Position numbers and translations under genes: made by a program | The notes under the pieces: generated by a model | Database searches by the model: none | Seen by the model: the letters and a program-made list of their open reading frames with translations, nothing else | Told to the model about the DNA's origin: nothing | Source of the DNA: DASZFV01 sp035549075 | GTDB taxonomy: Bacteria; Myxococcota_A; Polyangia; Fen-1088 | Direction of reading: 5' to 3' | Assembly: GCA_035549075.1 (NCBI GenBank) | Contig: DASZRT010000087.1 | Location: 1-64,000, forward strand | DNA: 64,000 nt | Part shown: positions 15,842 to 23,990 of the stretch, piece after piece | How positions within the stretch are numbered: position 1 is the first letter of the stretch | How the letters are laid out: each line of letters begins with the position of its first letter

Positions 15842-16465
15842 TCAGGGCGTGGCCCGCGACTCGAGCGCCAGCGCGTCGGACGTTCGTGCCATGTACACGT
15901 CGCGTGCGCCATCCTCGGTCTCGTAGATCGCGGAGGCGCCCATGGCCTTGGGCAGGTGATCGACGAGCGCCCCGAGCGAGGCGTTCATCGCGGCCGGGCT
16001 GTCGGCGGCGAGCGTCACGCGGCACAGGGTGCCGCCGCAACGCTGCTCGGTGACGCGCGCCGGAGCCAGCGAGATCGTGCTCAGCGCCGCGGCAAGCGCG
16101 CTGGACAGCTCGGCGGCGGAGGGCGAGGAGCTCGTGGCTGCGATGCGCTCGTCCAGCAGGCGGCGCGCGCGCCCGGCGGGGTCGGCGCGATCGTTCGCTT
16201 GCTGGATGGCCTCGGCGGCCAGAGCCGCGTTCGTCTCGTCCTTGACGGCGCCGTTGGCGACGAGGTCGCGGATGATGTGATCCTTGCGCTGAACTTCGGC
16301 GCGCAAGCGCGCGACCTCGTCGTTCTGCGAAGAGGTCGCGTCGTTCGAAGGCGCGACCTCTCGCGAGGCGCGCGCGTCTGCCTGGGTGCGGCTCTCCCGC
16401 AGGCCCAAGGCGGTCACGCCCGCGGCCACGAGGAGCGAAGCCATCACGACAGACGCGCGCTTCAT
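15842..16465 (-). CDS. Exported or membrane-anchored protein of unknown function
   Basis: A 207-residue protein starting with a short hydrophobic segment after two basic residues (VVMASLLVAAGVTALGL), an N-terminal anchor or uncleaved signal. A coiled-coil-like helix (NDEVARLRAEVQRKDHIIRDL) follows, then a helical linker and a C-terminal domain. That domain contains a CGGTLCRV segment with a Cys pair that may form a disulfide outside the cytoplasm. No family is recognised. It starts one base after the stop of the preceding secreted-protein gene, so the two are one operon. Confidence 0.7.
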   Translation of the reverse strand: MKRASVVMASLLVAAGVTALGLRESRTQADARASREVAPSNDATSSQNDEVARLRAEVQRKDHIIRDLVANGAVKDETNAALAAEAIQQANDRADPAGRARRLLDERIAATSSSPSAAELSSALAAALSTISLAPARVTEQRCGGTLCRVTLAADSPAAMNASLGALVDHLPKAMGASAIYETEDGARDVYMARTSDALALESRATP

Positions 16466-16466
16466 G

Positions 16467-16964
16467 TCACTGGCAGTACTGGAAGATCTTGTACCCGCCG
16501 CTGTTCGCGACGCCGCCGAACCCGTAGACCCTGATGATGATGCCGCCACGGCGCTGGCCCAAGGCCGAGAGATCGACCTGCTCGCTGTTGGTGATGCCTT
16601 GCGACGTCGCGATCGGCTGGCCCGCCAGCGTGAAGACCTGCATGTCGATGTCACCCAGGGCGTGCGTGAAGGTGATCATGATCTTGGAGACCGTCGAGTT
16701 GGTGGCCAACCCGCCGCACGTGATGATGTGGTAGTCGACGTCGCCGGCGGGCATGTCCTCCGGCTCGCCCCAGCCGATGTTCGAATTCGTCGTCGTGTAG
16801 ACGTTGGCGGCGCCGTGGAAGCCGTCGGTCGGCTGACCCCCGTTCGTGAACCACGGCGGCGTGTTGTTGAGCGGCTCGAAGTTCGCGGCCAGTGAGGGCC
16901 GCGCCAGCGTCATCGTCAGCGCGACGGCGGCGGCGGTCAGCGAAAGCAGCTTCTTGATCAACAT
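16467..16964 (-). CDS. Secreted protein with a PPC-like beta domain
   Basis: A 165-residue protein with a clear signal peptide (basic LIKK, a hydrophobic core, then an ARPSLAA cleavage region). The mature part resembles bacterial pre-peptidase C-terminal (PPC) domains: GDIDMQVFTLAGQPIATS and later IIIRVYGFGGVANSGGYKI. Such domains usually accompany secreted enzymes; here it stands alone. The ATG at 16964 has GGAG eight bases upstream and gives the signal peptide; the open frame upstream has no homology. It is cotranscribed with the next gene downstream. Confidence 0.7.
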   Translation of the reverse strand: MLIKKLLSLTAAAVALTMTLARPSLAANFEPLNNTPPWFTNGGQPTDGFHGAANVYTTTNSNIGWGEPEDMPAGDVDYHIITCGGLATNSTVSKIMITFTHALGDIDMQVFTLAGQPIATSQGITNSEQVDLSALGQRRGGIIIRVYGFGGVANSGGYKIFQYCQ

Positions 16965-17109
16965 GTCGTTGGCTCCGTGGTTGTGGGTGACGGCAACGTG
17001 ATGAACGCCACGAGTAAAGCCAGGACGCGAAATCCAAAGCAAACGAATCAACGTTCAATCAAACGTCCTGCGACAATCGGTCGCATCGTTGGTGCTGTTT
17101 CCGGACGGC

Positions 17110-18780
17110 TCAGGGCCGCGAGTGGGGCGGCAGCGCGGGGCGCAGGTGCAGGCGCTTGATGCGGGAGACCAGCGTCGTGGGTTTGACGCCGAGGAGCGCG
17201 GCGGCGCCGTCGGGGCCATAGATGCGGCCGTGGCAGAGCTCGATGGCGCGCGTGAGGTTCTCGCGCTCGCGGCGTCGCATCTCGAGATCGGGGACGACGG
17301 CGTGCGGATCCGCGTCGTCGCCGCGCGGGATCGTTCCTTCGAGCATGGGCACGGCGTGGTCGCGCGCGGACGACGGCGGTCGCGGCTCGGCGTCGGAAGG
17401 CGGCAACACGAGCGGCTCGCCACGCTCCGTCGAGATCACGGCGCGCTCGAGCACGTTGATGAGCTCGCGCACGTTGCCGGCCCAGGTGCGCCTCGTGAGA
17501 TCGGCGATTTGCGCGTCCGTCAGCGTGAGCGGCGCGCGTCGCAGCCGCCGGCAGATGCGCTCCAGCAGGCGTGGCGCGAGCTGCTTCAGATCGGCGCGGC
17601 GCTCGCGCAGCGGCGGCAACGTGATCGGATAGACGGCGAGCCGGTAGTAGAGGTCCTGCCGAAACCTCCCGGCTTCGATCTCGCGCCGCAGATCGCGGTT
17701 GGTGGCGGCGACGATGCGCACGTCGGCGCGGCGCGGGCGCACCTCGCCGACGCGCTCGTAGGTGCCCTCTTGAAGGACGCGAAGCAGCTTGCTCTGCAGC
17801 TCGTGCGGCAGCTCGCCCACCTCGTCGAGGAACAGCGTGCCGCCGTCGGCGGCCTCGAAGCGCCCGATGCGGTCGCGCGTCGCGCCCGAGAACGCGCCGC
17901 GCACGTGACCGAACAGCTCGCTCTCCGACAGCTCGCGCGGGATCGCGGCGCAGTTGACCTCGACGAACGGACCGCCGGCGCGGCCGCTGCGCTGGTGGAT
18001 GGCGCGCGCCGCGAGCTCCTTGCCCGTGCCCGACTCGCCGAGCACGAGCACGGACGTGTCGGTCTCGGCGACGGCGGCGATCTGCTGGCGGATGAGGCGG
18101 AGCTCGAGGCTGTCGCCCAGCATGTCTTCGAGCGCGTCGGGATCGACGTTGCGCCGTAGCCGCTGGTTCTCGATGAAGAGCTGCTGGCGCATCGTCTCGA
18201 TCTGCGCGAAGGCGCGCGCCGTCGCGATGGCGGCGGCGGCGTGGTTGGCGACGATGCGCAGCACGTCGACGGCGGCGGGCGTGATGCGCGCGCGCACGAA
18301 GACGCCGAGGACGCCGATGAGCTCGCCGCGCGACAGGAGCGGCAGCCCCGCGAACGCCTCGATGCCCTCGTCGCGCACCCACTCGGGGCGGCGGATCTTC
18401 GGATCGTGCGCGGCGTCGGTCACGACGACGGGCGCGCGCGTCGCCGCGACGGCGCCCACCTTGAACGCGCCCACGGGGATGCGCTTGAAGTCGCCGTCGA
18501 GGCGCGTCGGCGTCACGACGTGCGTTTGTCGATCGCGCGCGGCGCTCGCGACGAGGTGAAGGCACGCCGCGCGATCGGCGCACGCCGTGGCGTTGCGACA
18601 GGTGCCGCATAGGTCGCCCTTGTCGAGCAGCCACAAACGCGCGAGCGCGACGTCCTCGTGCTCGGCGAGGCGCCTCGTCACGAGCGGCAGCAGATCGTCG
18701 AGCGACCTCTCCTGCGCGAGCTCGAGGAGCAGCTCCTTGAACTCGTCCGCGGCGGCCGGGACGCTCTGCGACCACAACAC
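17110..18780 (-). CDS. nitA: GAF-domain sigma-54 activator of the Nit1C cluster (NitA type)
   Basis: A 556-residue bacterial enhancer-binding protein. The N-terminal 200 residues form a GAF sensor domain with an inserted cysteine cluster (CGTCRNATACADRAAC). The AAA+ domain follows, with Walker A GESGTGKE, the sigma-54 contact loop as GAFSGA (consensus GAFTGA, a conservative Thr-to-Ser change) and Walker B TLFLDEVGEL. A Fis-type HTH ends the protein. The start is GTG at 18780. It is divergent from the nitrilase operon, which carries a matching -24/-12 promoter. In Pseudomonas Nit1C clusters nitA encodes this kind of regulator. Confidence 0.88.
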   Translation of the reverse strand: MLWSQSVPAAADEFKELLLELAQERSLDDLLPLVTRRLAEHEDVALARLWLLDKGDLCGTCRNATACADRAACLHLVASAARDRQTHVVTPTRLDGDFKRIPVGAFKVGAVAATRAPVVVTDAAHDPKIRRPEWVRDEGIEAFAGLPLLSRGELIGVLGVFVRARITPAAVDVLRIVANHAAAAIATARAFAQIETMRQQLFIENQRLRRNVDPDALEDMLGDSLELRLIRQQIAAVAETDTSVLVLGESGTGKELAARAIHQRSGRAGGPFVEVNCAAIPRELSESELFGHVRGAFSGATRDRIGRFEAADGGTLFLDEVGELPHELQSKLLRVLQEGTYERVGEVRPRRADVRIVAATNRDLRREIEAGRFRQDLYYRLAVYPITLPPLRERRADLKQLAPRLLERICRRLRRAPLTLTDAQIADLTRRTWAGNVRELINVLERAVISTERGEPLVLPPSDAEPRPPSSARDHAVPMLEGTIPRGDDADPHAVVPDLEMRRRERENLTRAIELCHGRIYGPDGAAALLGVKPTTLVSRIKRLHLRPALPPHSRP

Positions 18781-18880
18781 GCGGCGAGCCTACGCGAAGG
18801 CTCGTTTCCACGACGCAAATTCGTTGCGCGAAACCACGAGCGTGCGTCGCGGATCGCAGCTGGATCCTCGTCGCCCACGT

Positions 18881-18912
18881 GCTGGAAACAAAGCCTGAAT
18901 TGGCTGGAAACA
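18881..18912 (+). promoter_or_regulatory. Doubled upstream activator element (GCTGGAAACA x2)
   Basis: The ten bases GCTGGAAACA occur twice, at 18881-18890 and 18903-18912, 22 bp apart (two helical turns). They lie about 50-85 bp upstream of the -24 element of the sigma-54 promoter and are the best candidate binding sites for the divergent activator. Confidence 0.55.
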
Positions 18913-18963
18913 GGACGGATCGATTTCGGTCGTTTTGTGGCTCCGCGCGGCCTCGCGAGCCGT

Positions 18964-18979
18964 TGGCGTCGCGCTTGCT
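18964..18979 (+). promoter_or_regulatory. Sigma-54 (-24/-12) promoter of the nit operon
   Basis: TGGC at 18964-18967 and TTGCT at 18975-18979 are separated by seven bases, giving GG-N10-GC and the consensus TGGC-N7-TTGCW. Transcription would start near 18990, about 45 bases before the nitB ATG. The gene beside it encodes a sigma-54 activator. Confidence 0.75.
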
Positions 18980-19034
18980 CAAGGTCGGCAGCGAACCTAC
19001 GCGCAGCAAACAGACCCACGCATCGGAGGTACCC

Positions 19035-19517
19035 ATGGCCGCCATCACGCATCCGCCACACAAGGAAGGCGACTTCCTCGTCGACCACGAGCAGAAGGTG
19101 TTCGAGGACGTCAAAGCCGCGCCTGGAGAGAAGGCGCTCGTGACGTTTCACACCGTCGCCTTCGAGGGCTCGATCGGGCTCGTCAACATGCTCCAAGCCA
19201 CGCGCCTCATGCGCAAAGGCTTCGACACGAGCGTGCTGCTCTACGGCCCGGGCGTGCTGCTCGGCGTGCAGCGCGGCTTCCCGAAGCTCGGCTCCGAAGC
19301 TTTTCCCGGTCACCTCGTCGTCAACCAGAAGATCGGCGGCTTCATGGCCGAGGGCGGCAAGGTCTACGCCTGCCGCTTCGCGCTCTCGGCCCTCTACGGC
19401 CAGACCGAGGCGGCGCTCATCCCGGGCGTCACGCCGATCAACCCGCTCGACGTCCTCGACCTCATCCTCCTTCACCGCAAGGCCAACGCCTTCATCTTGA
19501 ACACCTGGACGCTGTAG
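19035..19517 (+). CDS. nitB: MSMEG_0572/Sll0783 family nitrogen starvation protein
   Basis: A 160-residue soluble protein of the MSMEG_0572/Sll0783 family, found almost only in Nit1C clusters. Recognisable parts are FHTVAFEGSIGLVNMLQATR and LNTWTL at the C-terminus. It resembles the DsrE-like fold; its biochemical role is not known. GGAGG lies seven bases before the ATG. It is the first gene of the operon, followed two bases after its stop by the nitrilase GTG. In cyanobacteria the homologue responds to nitrogen starvation. Confidence 0.85.
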   Translation: MAAITHPPHKEGDFLVDHEQKVFEDVKAAPGEKALVTFHTVAFEGSIGLVNMLQATRLMRKGFDTSVLLYGPGVLLGVQRGFPKLGSEAFPGHLVVNQKIGGFMAEGGKVYACRFALSALYGQTEAALIPGVTPINPLDVLDLILLHRKANAFILNTWTL

Positions 19518-19519
19518 AC

Positions 19520-20491
19520 GTGGCCGACTCGCGAAAAGTGCGGGCCGCCGCCGTGCAGCTCGCGCCCGTCTTGGGCGCGGGCGCGCGCGAGGGCACGACG
19601 CAGAAGGTTTGCGACGCCGTCGCCGCGGCGGCGCGCGACGGGGCGACGCTCGTCGTCTTCCCCGAGACGGTCGTGCCGTACTACCCGTACTTCTCGTTCA
19701 TCCAAGCGCCCGCGGCGATGGGCAAGGAGCACCTTCGTCTGTACGAAGAGGCCGTCACGGTCCCGGGGCCGGCGGTCGACGCCGTCTCCGAGGCCGCGCG
19801 CGCCGCGGGCGCCGTGGTCGTGCTGGGCGTCAACGAGCGGGACCACGGCACGATCTACAACGCGCAGCTCGTCTTCGACGCTGATGGGAAGTTGGTCTTG
19901 CACCGACGCAAGATCACGCCGACGTTCCACGAGCGCATGGTGTGGGGCATGGGCGACGGCGCGGGCCTGCGCGCCGTCGACACGCGCGTCGGGCGCGTCG
20001 GCGCGCTCGCCTGCTGGGAGCACTACAACCCGCTGGCGCGCTACGCGCTCATGGCCGACCACGAAGAGATCCACGTCGCCATGTTCCCCGGCTCGCTCGT
20101 CGGGCCCATCTTCGCCGAGCAGATCGAAGTCACGATCCGTCACCACGCGCTCGAGTCGGGCTGCTTCGTCGTCAACGCCACGGGGTGGCTCACGCCGGAG
20201 CAGCGGGCCGAGGTCGCGGGCACGACGGGGCTCGAGCGCGCGGTGTCGGGAGGGTGCTTCACGGCGATCGTGTCGCCCGAGGGCGTGCTGCTCGGGAAGC
20301 TCACGGAGGGCGAGGGCATGGTCGTCGCGGATCTCGACCTCGCGCTGGTCACGAAGCGCAAACGCATGATGGACAGCGTCGGGCACTACAGCCGCCCCGA
20401 GCTGCTGAGCCTGCTCATCGATCGCACGCCGAGGAGCGTGCTCACCGAGCGCGCGAGCGAGCCGGCGGCCGTCGCCGTCGCCGCCGCTTGA
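19520..20491 (+). CDS. nitC: Nit6803-type nitrilase
   Basis: A 323-residue nitrilase of the Sll0784/Nit6803 clade, which hydrolyses nitriles to carboxylates and ammonia. The catalytic triad is present: Glu in VVFPETVVPYYPY near residue 50, Lys in HRRKITPT near residue 134, and Cys in ALACWEHYNPL near residue 169. A GTG start at 19520 gives the normal N-terminus (RAAAVQLAPV). In characterised Nit1C clusters this gene is essential for growth on cyanide as nitrogen source in some pseudomonads. The natural substrate of the cluster as a whole is unresolved. Confidence 0.93.
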   Translation: MADSRKVRAAAVQLAPVLGAGAREGTTQKVCDAVAAAARDGATLVVFPETVVPYYPYFSFIQAPAAMGKEHLRLYEEAVTVPGPAVDAVSEAARAAGAVVVLGVNERDHGTIYNAQLVFDADGKLVLHRRKITPTFHERMVWGMGDGAGLRAVDTRVGRVGALACWEHYNPLARYALMADHEEIHVAMFPGSLVGPIFAEQIEVTIRHHALESGCFVVNATGWLTPEQRAEVAGTTGLERAVSGGCFTAIVSPEGVLLGKLTEGEGMVVADLDLALVTKRKRMMDSVGHYSRPELLSLLIDRTPRSVLTERASEPAAVAVAAA

Positions 20492-20502
20492 GAGGAGACG
20501 AC

Positions 20503-21618
20503 ATGTTGAACGACGCCACGACTTCGAATTCGAGCGCGCTCCTCGCCGAGCTGCAGGCCGTCGGCCTCGGCACCGACGACGAGCCGGGCACGTCGGCGCG
20601 CGTGGGTGGCGCCGGACCGTCCGATCACCGCCCCATCACCGTGGGCGCGACGACGGTGATGGTGCCGATGCGCGGCGCGCAGAAGTCGCCGTTTCGCTTG
20701 CGCGTGCTGTCCGGATCCTCCGAAGGACGCGCCGAGCTGCTGCGCGACGACGTTCCCGTCGGCGAGATCGAGCTGCCGTCGGCGCCGCGCTTCTACGCGC
20801 TCACGACGGCCGACGGCGTGCCGTATTCGAAGATCGCGCTCCTGCACGCGCGCCGCGTGCTCGCGTCGACGGTCATTCAGTCGTGCGTTCGCTACAACGA
20901 CGAGGCGACCGCGTGCCGCTTTTGCTCGATCGGCAGCTCCATGAAGGGAGGCCGCACGATCGCGCGCAAGTCGCCGGCGCAGCTGGCCGAGGTGGCCGAG
21001 GCCGCCGTCCGCCTCGACGGCGTCGAGCAGCTCGTGTTGACGACGGGCACGCCCGCGACGCCCGATCGCGGCGCCGCGCACCTCGCGGCCTGCGTCGCCG
21101 CCATCAAGGCCGCCGTGCCGAGCCTCCCGATCCAAGTGCAGTGCGAGCCGCCCGACGACTTCGCGTGGTTCGCGCGCCTGCGCGAGGCGGGCGCCGACAC
21201 GCTGGGCATGCACCTCGAAGCGGTCGAGCCCGACGTGCGCGCCGCCGTCATGCCGGGGAAGGCCGAGGTACCCGTCGAGCGGTACCTCGAGGCCTACGCC
21301 GCCGCCGTCGAGGTCTTCGGGCGCGGCCAGGTCAGCACGTATTTGATCGCGGGCCTCGGCGATCGCCCCGAGAGCCTCGTCGCGATGGCGCGCACGCTGG
21401 TCGAGCTCGGCGTGTACCCGTTCGTCGTGCCGTTCGTGCCCATCGCGGGCACGCCCATGGCGAACGTCGCGCCGCCGTCGGCGTCGATGATGGACGGCCT
21501 GTACCGCGAGGTGGGCCGCCTCGTTCGCGAATCGGGCGTGACGTCGGCGGGCATGAAGGCCGGCTGCGGCAAGTGCGGCGCGTGCTCCGCGCTCGCGTCG
21601 TACGAGGTGGCCTCTTGA
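20503..21618 (+). CDS. nitD: MSMEG_0568 family radical SAM protein
   Basis: A 371-residue radical SAM enzyme. The Cys residues available for the 4Fe-4S cluster lie in SCVRYNDEATACRFCSIG near residues 127-140. As read, the spacing is Cx9Cx2C, not the common Cx3Cx2C, and this is a feature of the family. A barrel follows, with HLEAVEPDVRAAVMPGK and VPFVPIAGTP. The C-terminal end carries a second Cys group (CGKCGAC), perhaps an auxiliary cluster. AGAGGAG lies eight bases before the ATG. The stop overlaps the next start. Confidence 0.88.
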   Translation: MLNDATTSNSSALLAELQAVGLGTDDEPGTSARVGGAGPSDHRPITVGATTVMVPMRGAQKSPFRLRVLSGSSEGRAELLRDDVPVGEIELPSAPRFYALTTADGVPYSKIALLHARRVLASTVIQSCVRYNDEATACRFCSIGSSMKGGRTIARKSPAQLAEVAEAAVRLDGVEQLVLTTGTPATPDRGAAHLAACVAAIKAAVPSLPIQVQCEPPDDFAWFARLREAGADTLGMHLEAVEPDVRAAVMPGKAEVPVERYLEAYAAAVEVFGRGQVSTYLIAGLGDRPESLVAMARTLVELGVYPFVVPFVPIAGTPMANVAPPSASMMDGLYREVGRLVRESGVTSAGMKAGCGKCGACSALASYEVAS

Positions 21619-22115
21619 ACGTCAGCGACGACGATCGCTTCACGTGCCGCCTCGCGCGCGACGCCGGCGAGCGTGCGGGCTACTTCGCGCTCCGCCGCGC
21701 GATCTTCTGCGACGAGCAAGGCTTGTTCGCGGGCGACGACCGCGACGCGCAGGACGACGTCGCGCACCCGATCGTGTGCCTGCACGACGAGGCGCGCGTC
21801 GTCGGCGTCGTGCGCATCTGGGAGTCGGCGCCCGGCGATTGGTGGGGCGGACGCCTGGGCGTCGACGCCGAGTTTCGCGCGGCCGCGGTCGTCGGGCGTC
21901 GGCTCGTGAAGACGGCCGTCGGCACGGCGGTCGCGCGCGGCGCGTGGCGCTTTCGCGCGACCGTCCAGCGCGCCAACGTCGCGTTCTTCCGGCGCCTGCG
22001 CTGGCGCACCGTCGAGGAGATCGAGCTCCTCGGTCGGCCGCACCACCTCATGGAGGCGGACCTCGCCGCCTACGCGCCCGTGCTCGAAGGTGCAGAGATT
22101 CGTGATGCTGCCTGA
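21615..22115 (+). CDS. nitE: MSMEG_0567/Sll0786 family GNAT acetyltransferase
   Basis: A 166-residue GNAT-fold N-acyltransferase. It opens with FTCRLARDAGERAGYFALRR, followed by an FCDEQGLF segment and the acetyl-CoA-binding region VVGVVRIWES. The acceptor is unknown. The start is a TTG overlapping the stop of nitD (TTGA), consistent with translational coupling. Its 3' end overlaps the next gene by about 26 bases. Confidence 0.85.
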   Translation: MNVSDDDRFTCRLARDAGERAGYFALRRAIFCDEQGLFAGDDRDAQDDVAHPIVCLHDEARVVGVVRIWESAPGDWWGGRLGVDAEFRAAAVVGRRLVKTAVGTAVARGAWRFRATVQRANVAFFRRLRWRTVEEIELLGRPHHLMEADLAAYAPVLEGAEIRDAA

Positions 22116-23079
22116 GCTCGCTTCAACCTTGCGCGCGGCGCTCGGCGTTCAGCACAAGCGCGACATACAAGCGGCGGCGTCAGCGTTCTCCGACGTGCGC
22201 GGCGGGCCGTGGGGCAACGCGACGGTTCGGCTAGGAGACGACACGGCGGCGATCCCCGACGGCGAAGGGTATTTGTTGTTCGCCGCCGAGGGCATGTGGC
22301 CCGAGCTGGTCGCGACCGAGCCGCGCTTCGCCGGCTACTGCGCCGTCATGGTCAATGCGAGCGACGTCTACTCGATGGGCGGGCGGCCGCTCGCGATCGT
22401 CGACGCTTTGTTCGCGACGAGCGGCGACGCGGCCGCGCCCGTGCTCGCGGGCATGCGTGACGCGGCCGCCCGCTTCGGCGTCCCCGTCGTGGGCGGTCAC
22501 ACCAACCTTCACAGCCCGTACCCCGCGCTCGCCGCCGCCGTGCTCGGTCGCGCCAAGCAGTTGCTCACGAGCTTCGATGCGCGCCCGGGCGACGTGCTCG
22601 TCGCTGCCTACGACCTGCGCGGGCAGATGCACCCGAAGCACGCCTTCTGGAACGCGAGCCTCGAAGGCCCCGTCGACCGCCTGCGCGGTGACTACGAAGT
22701 CCTGCCCGCGATCGCCGAGGCGGGTCTCGCCGCCGCCGCGAAGGACGTCAGCATGGGCGGCCTCGTCGGCACGACGCTCATGCTGCTCGAGGCGTCGGGC
22801 GTCGGCGCCGAGCTCGAGCTCGAGGCGATCCCGCGTCCTGTCGGCGTGCCGTGGGAGCGCTGGCTGCTCGCATTCCCGAGCTATGGCTTCTTGCTGTCGG
22901 TCGCGCCCGCGAACGTCGCGCGCGTGTGCGAGCTGTTCTCGTCGCGTGGCCTCGCGGCGGCAGCCGTGGGCCGCGTCGACGCGAGCCGCAAGCTGACGCT
23001 CGCCTCGGGCGGCGCGCGCGAGGAGATCTGGGATCTCGGCGCCGAGGCGCTCACGGGCTTCGACGGAGGACGCACGTGA
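22090..23079 (+). CDS. nitF: Sll0787 family AIR synthase-like protein
   Basis: A 329-residue member of the PurM/SelD/ThiL superfamily (AIR synthase-like), which bind ATP and usually phosphorylate or activate a substrate. Visible are the metal/ATP segment VRLGDDTAAIPDG, the AVMVNASDVYSMGGRPL helix and GVPVVGGHTNLHS. The start may be GTG at 22090, overlapping nitE, or the in-frame ATG at 22105. It lacks purine-pathway neighbours and belongs to the Nit1C operon. Confidence 0.87.
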   Translation: MQRFVMLPELASTLRAALGVQHKRDIQAAASAFSDVRGGPWGNATVRLGDDTAAIPDGEGYLLFAAEGMWPELVATEPRFAGYCAVMVNASDVYSMGGRPLAIVDALFATSGDAAAPVLAGMRDAAARFGVPVVGGHTNLHSPYPALAAAVLGRAKQLLTSFDARPGDVLVAAYDLRGQMHPKHAFWNASLEGPVDRLRGDYEVLPAIAEAGLAAAAKDVSMGGLVGTTLMLLEASGVGAELELEAIPRPVGVPWERWLLAFPSYGFLLSVAPANVARVCELFSSRGLAAAAVGRVDASRKLTLASGGAREEIWDLGAEALTGFDGGRT

Positions 23080-23990
23080 GCTTGGCGCTCGCGCACATCG
23101 AAGATGTCGCGCTGCCGGCCGCGCCTCGTCGCGTGCGCCTGGGCATGCCTCACCTCGACGCGGGCGGCCTCGCCGAGAGTTGGCTCTTTCGGCACGCCGG
23201 CGATCTCCACTGGGAGGCCGTGAGCCGGCGCCTCGGCGTCGCGACGCACGACATCCTCGACGACGGGCGCGAGCGTTTGTACCCGACGGTGGTCGCGCTG
23301 CGCGCGCGCTACGACCGGCCACTGTCCGAAGCACGCGAGAACGATCTGTTCGAGGCCAACGTCGAGGTCATGCCGTGCGGGCGCGCCTGCGCCGAGGGGC
23401 GCGTCGTCGGCGTCGCCGGCCGCGTGCGGTTCGCCGTCGAGCTCGTGACGACGTTCGCGCGCCGCCAATCCGACGGCGCGATGAAGATGGCGTTGCCGGC
23501 GGCGCGGCTCGCCGCGCGGTGGAGCTTACCCGACGTCGCGTCTCCGCTCGCCGCGCTCGCGCGCGCCGCGCGCAAGCGCCAGCCGCTCGCTGACGACTTC
23601 GCGGGCCCGACGCTCGAGCCCCTCGAGCCGATGGTCGGCTCGCTGCGCCACGAGCCGTCGCCCTACGCCGATTACAACGGCGCGCGGCTCTTGTACTTCG
23701 CCGCGTACCCGACGATCGCCGACACCGTCGAACGCAAGCTCGTGCGCAGGCTCGGCCTCGCGCTCGACGTCGACGCCGACTGGGCGCTCGCGACCTCGCC
23801 GGTTCGGCGCGACGTCTTCTATTACGGCAACCTCCCGCTGGGCGAGTCGCTGCGCGCCGAGCTCGTCGCCTTCGAGCGCGAGGCGCGGGCGTCGTTCAAA
23901 ACGCGCGTGCGCCTCCGCCGTGCGGGCGACGGCGTCGTGATGGCCGACGTCGTCACGCGACGCGCGCTGCTCGCCGAGGAGCGCCCGTGA
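23076..23990 (+). CDS. LnmK/Pnap_2097-like hot-dog biosynthetic protein
   Basis: A 304-residue protein resembling the LnmK/Pnap_2097 group, built of two hot-dog domains. The first contains LGMPHLDAGGLAESWLF and GDLHW; the second contains YADYNGARLLYFAAYPTIAD. LnmK is a bifunctional acyltransferase/decarboxylase in leinamycin biosynthesis; other members are uncharacterised. It overlaps both neighbours by four bases (GTGA), so it is a true part of this operon. It is not one of the nit genes described for Pseudomonas, so it hints at an acyl-transfer step here. Confidence 0.78.
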   Translation: MSLALAHIEDVALPAAPRRVRLGMPHLDAGGLAESWLFRHAGDLHWEAVSRRLGVATHDILDDGRERLYPTVVALRARYDRPLSEARENDLFEANVEVMPCGRACAEGRVVGVAGRVRFAVELVTTFARRQSDGAMKMALPAARLAARWSLPDVASPLAALARAARKRQPLADDFAGPTLEPLEPMVGSLRHEPSPYADYNGARLLYFAAYPTIADTVERKLVRRLGLALDVDADWALATSPVRRDVFYYGNLPLGESLRAELVAFEREARASFKTRVRLRRAGDGVVMADVVTRRALLAEERP

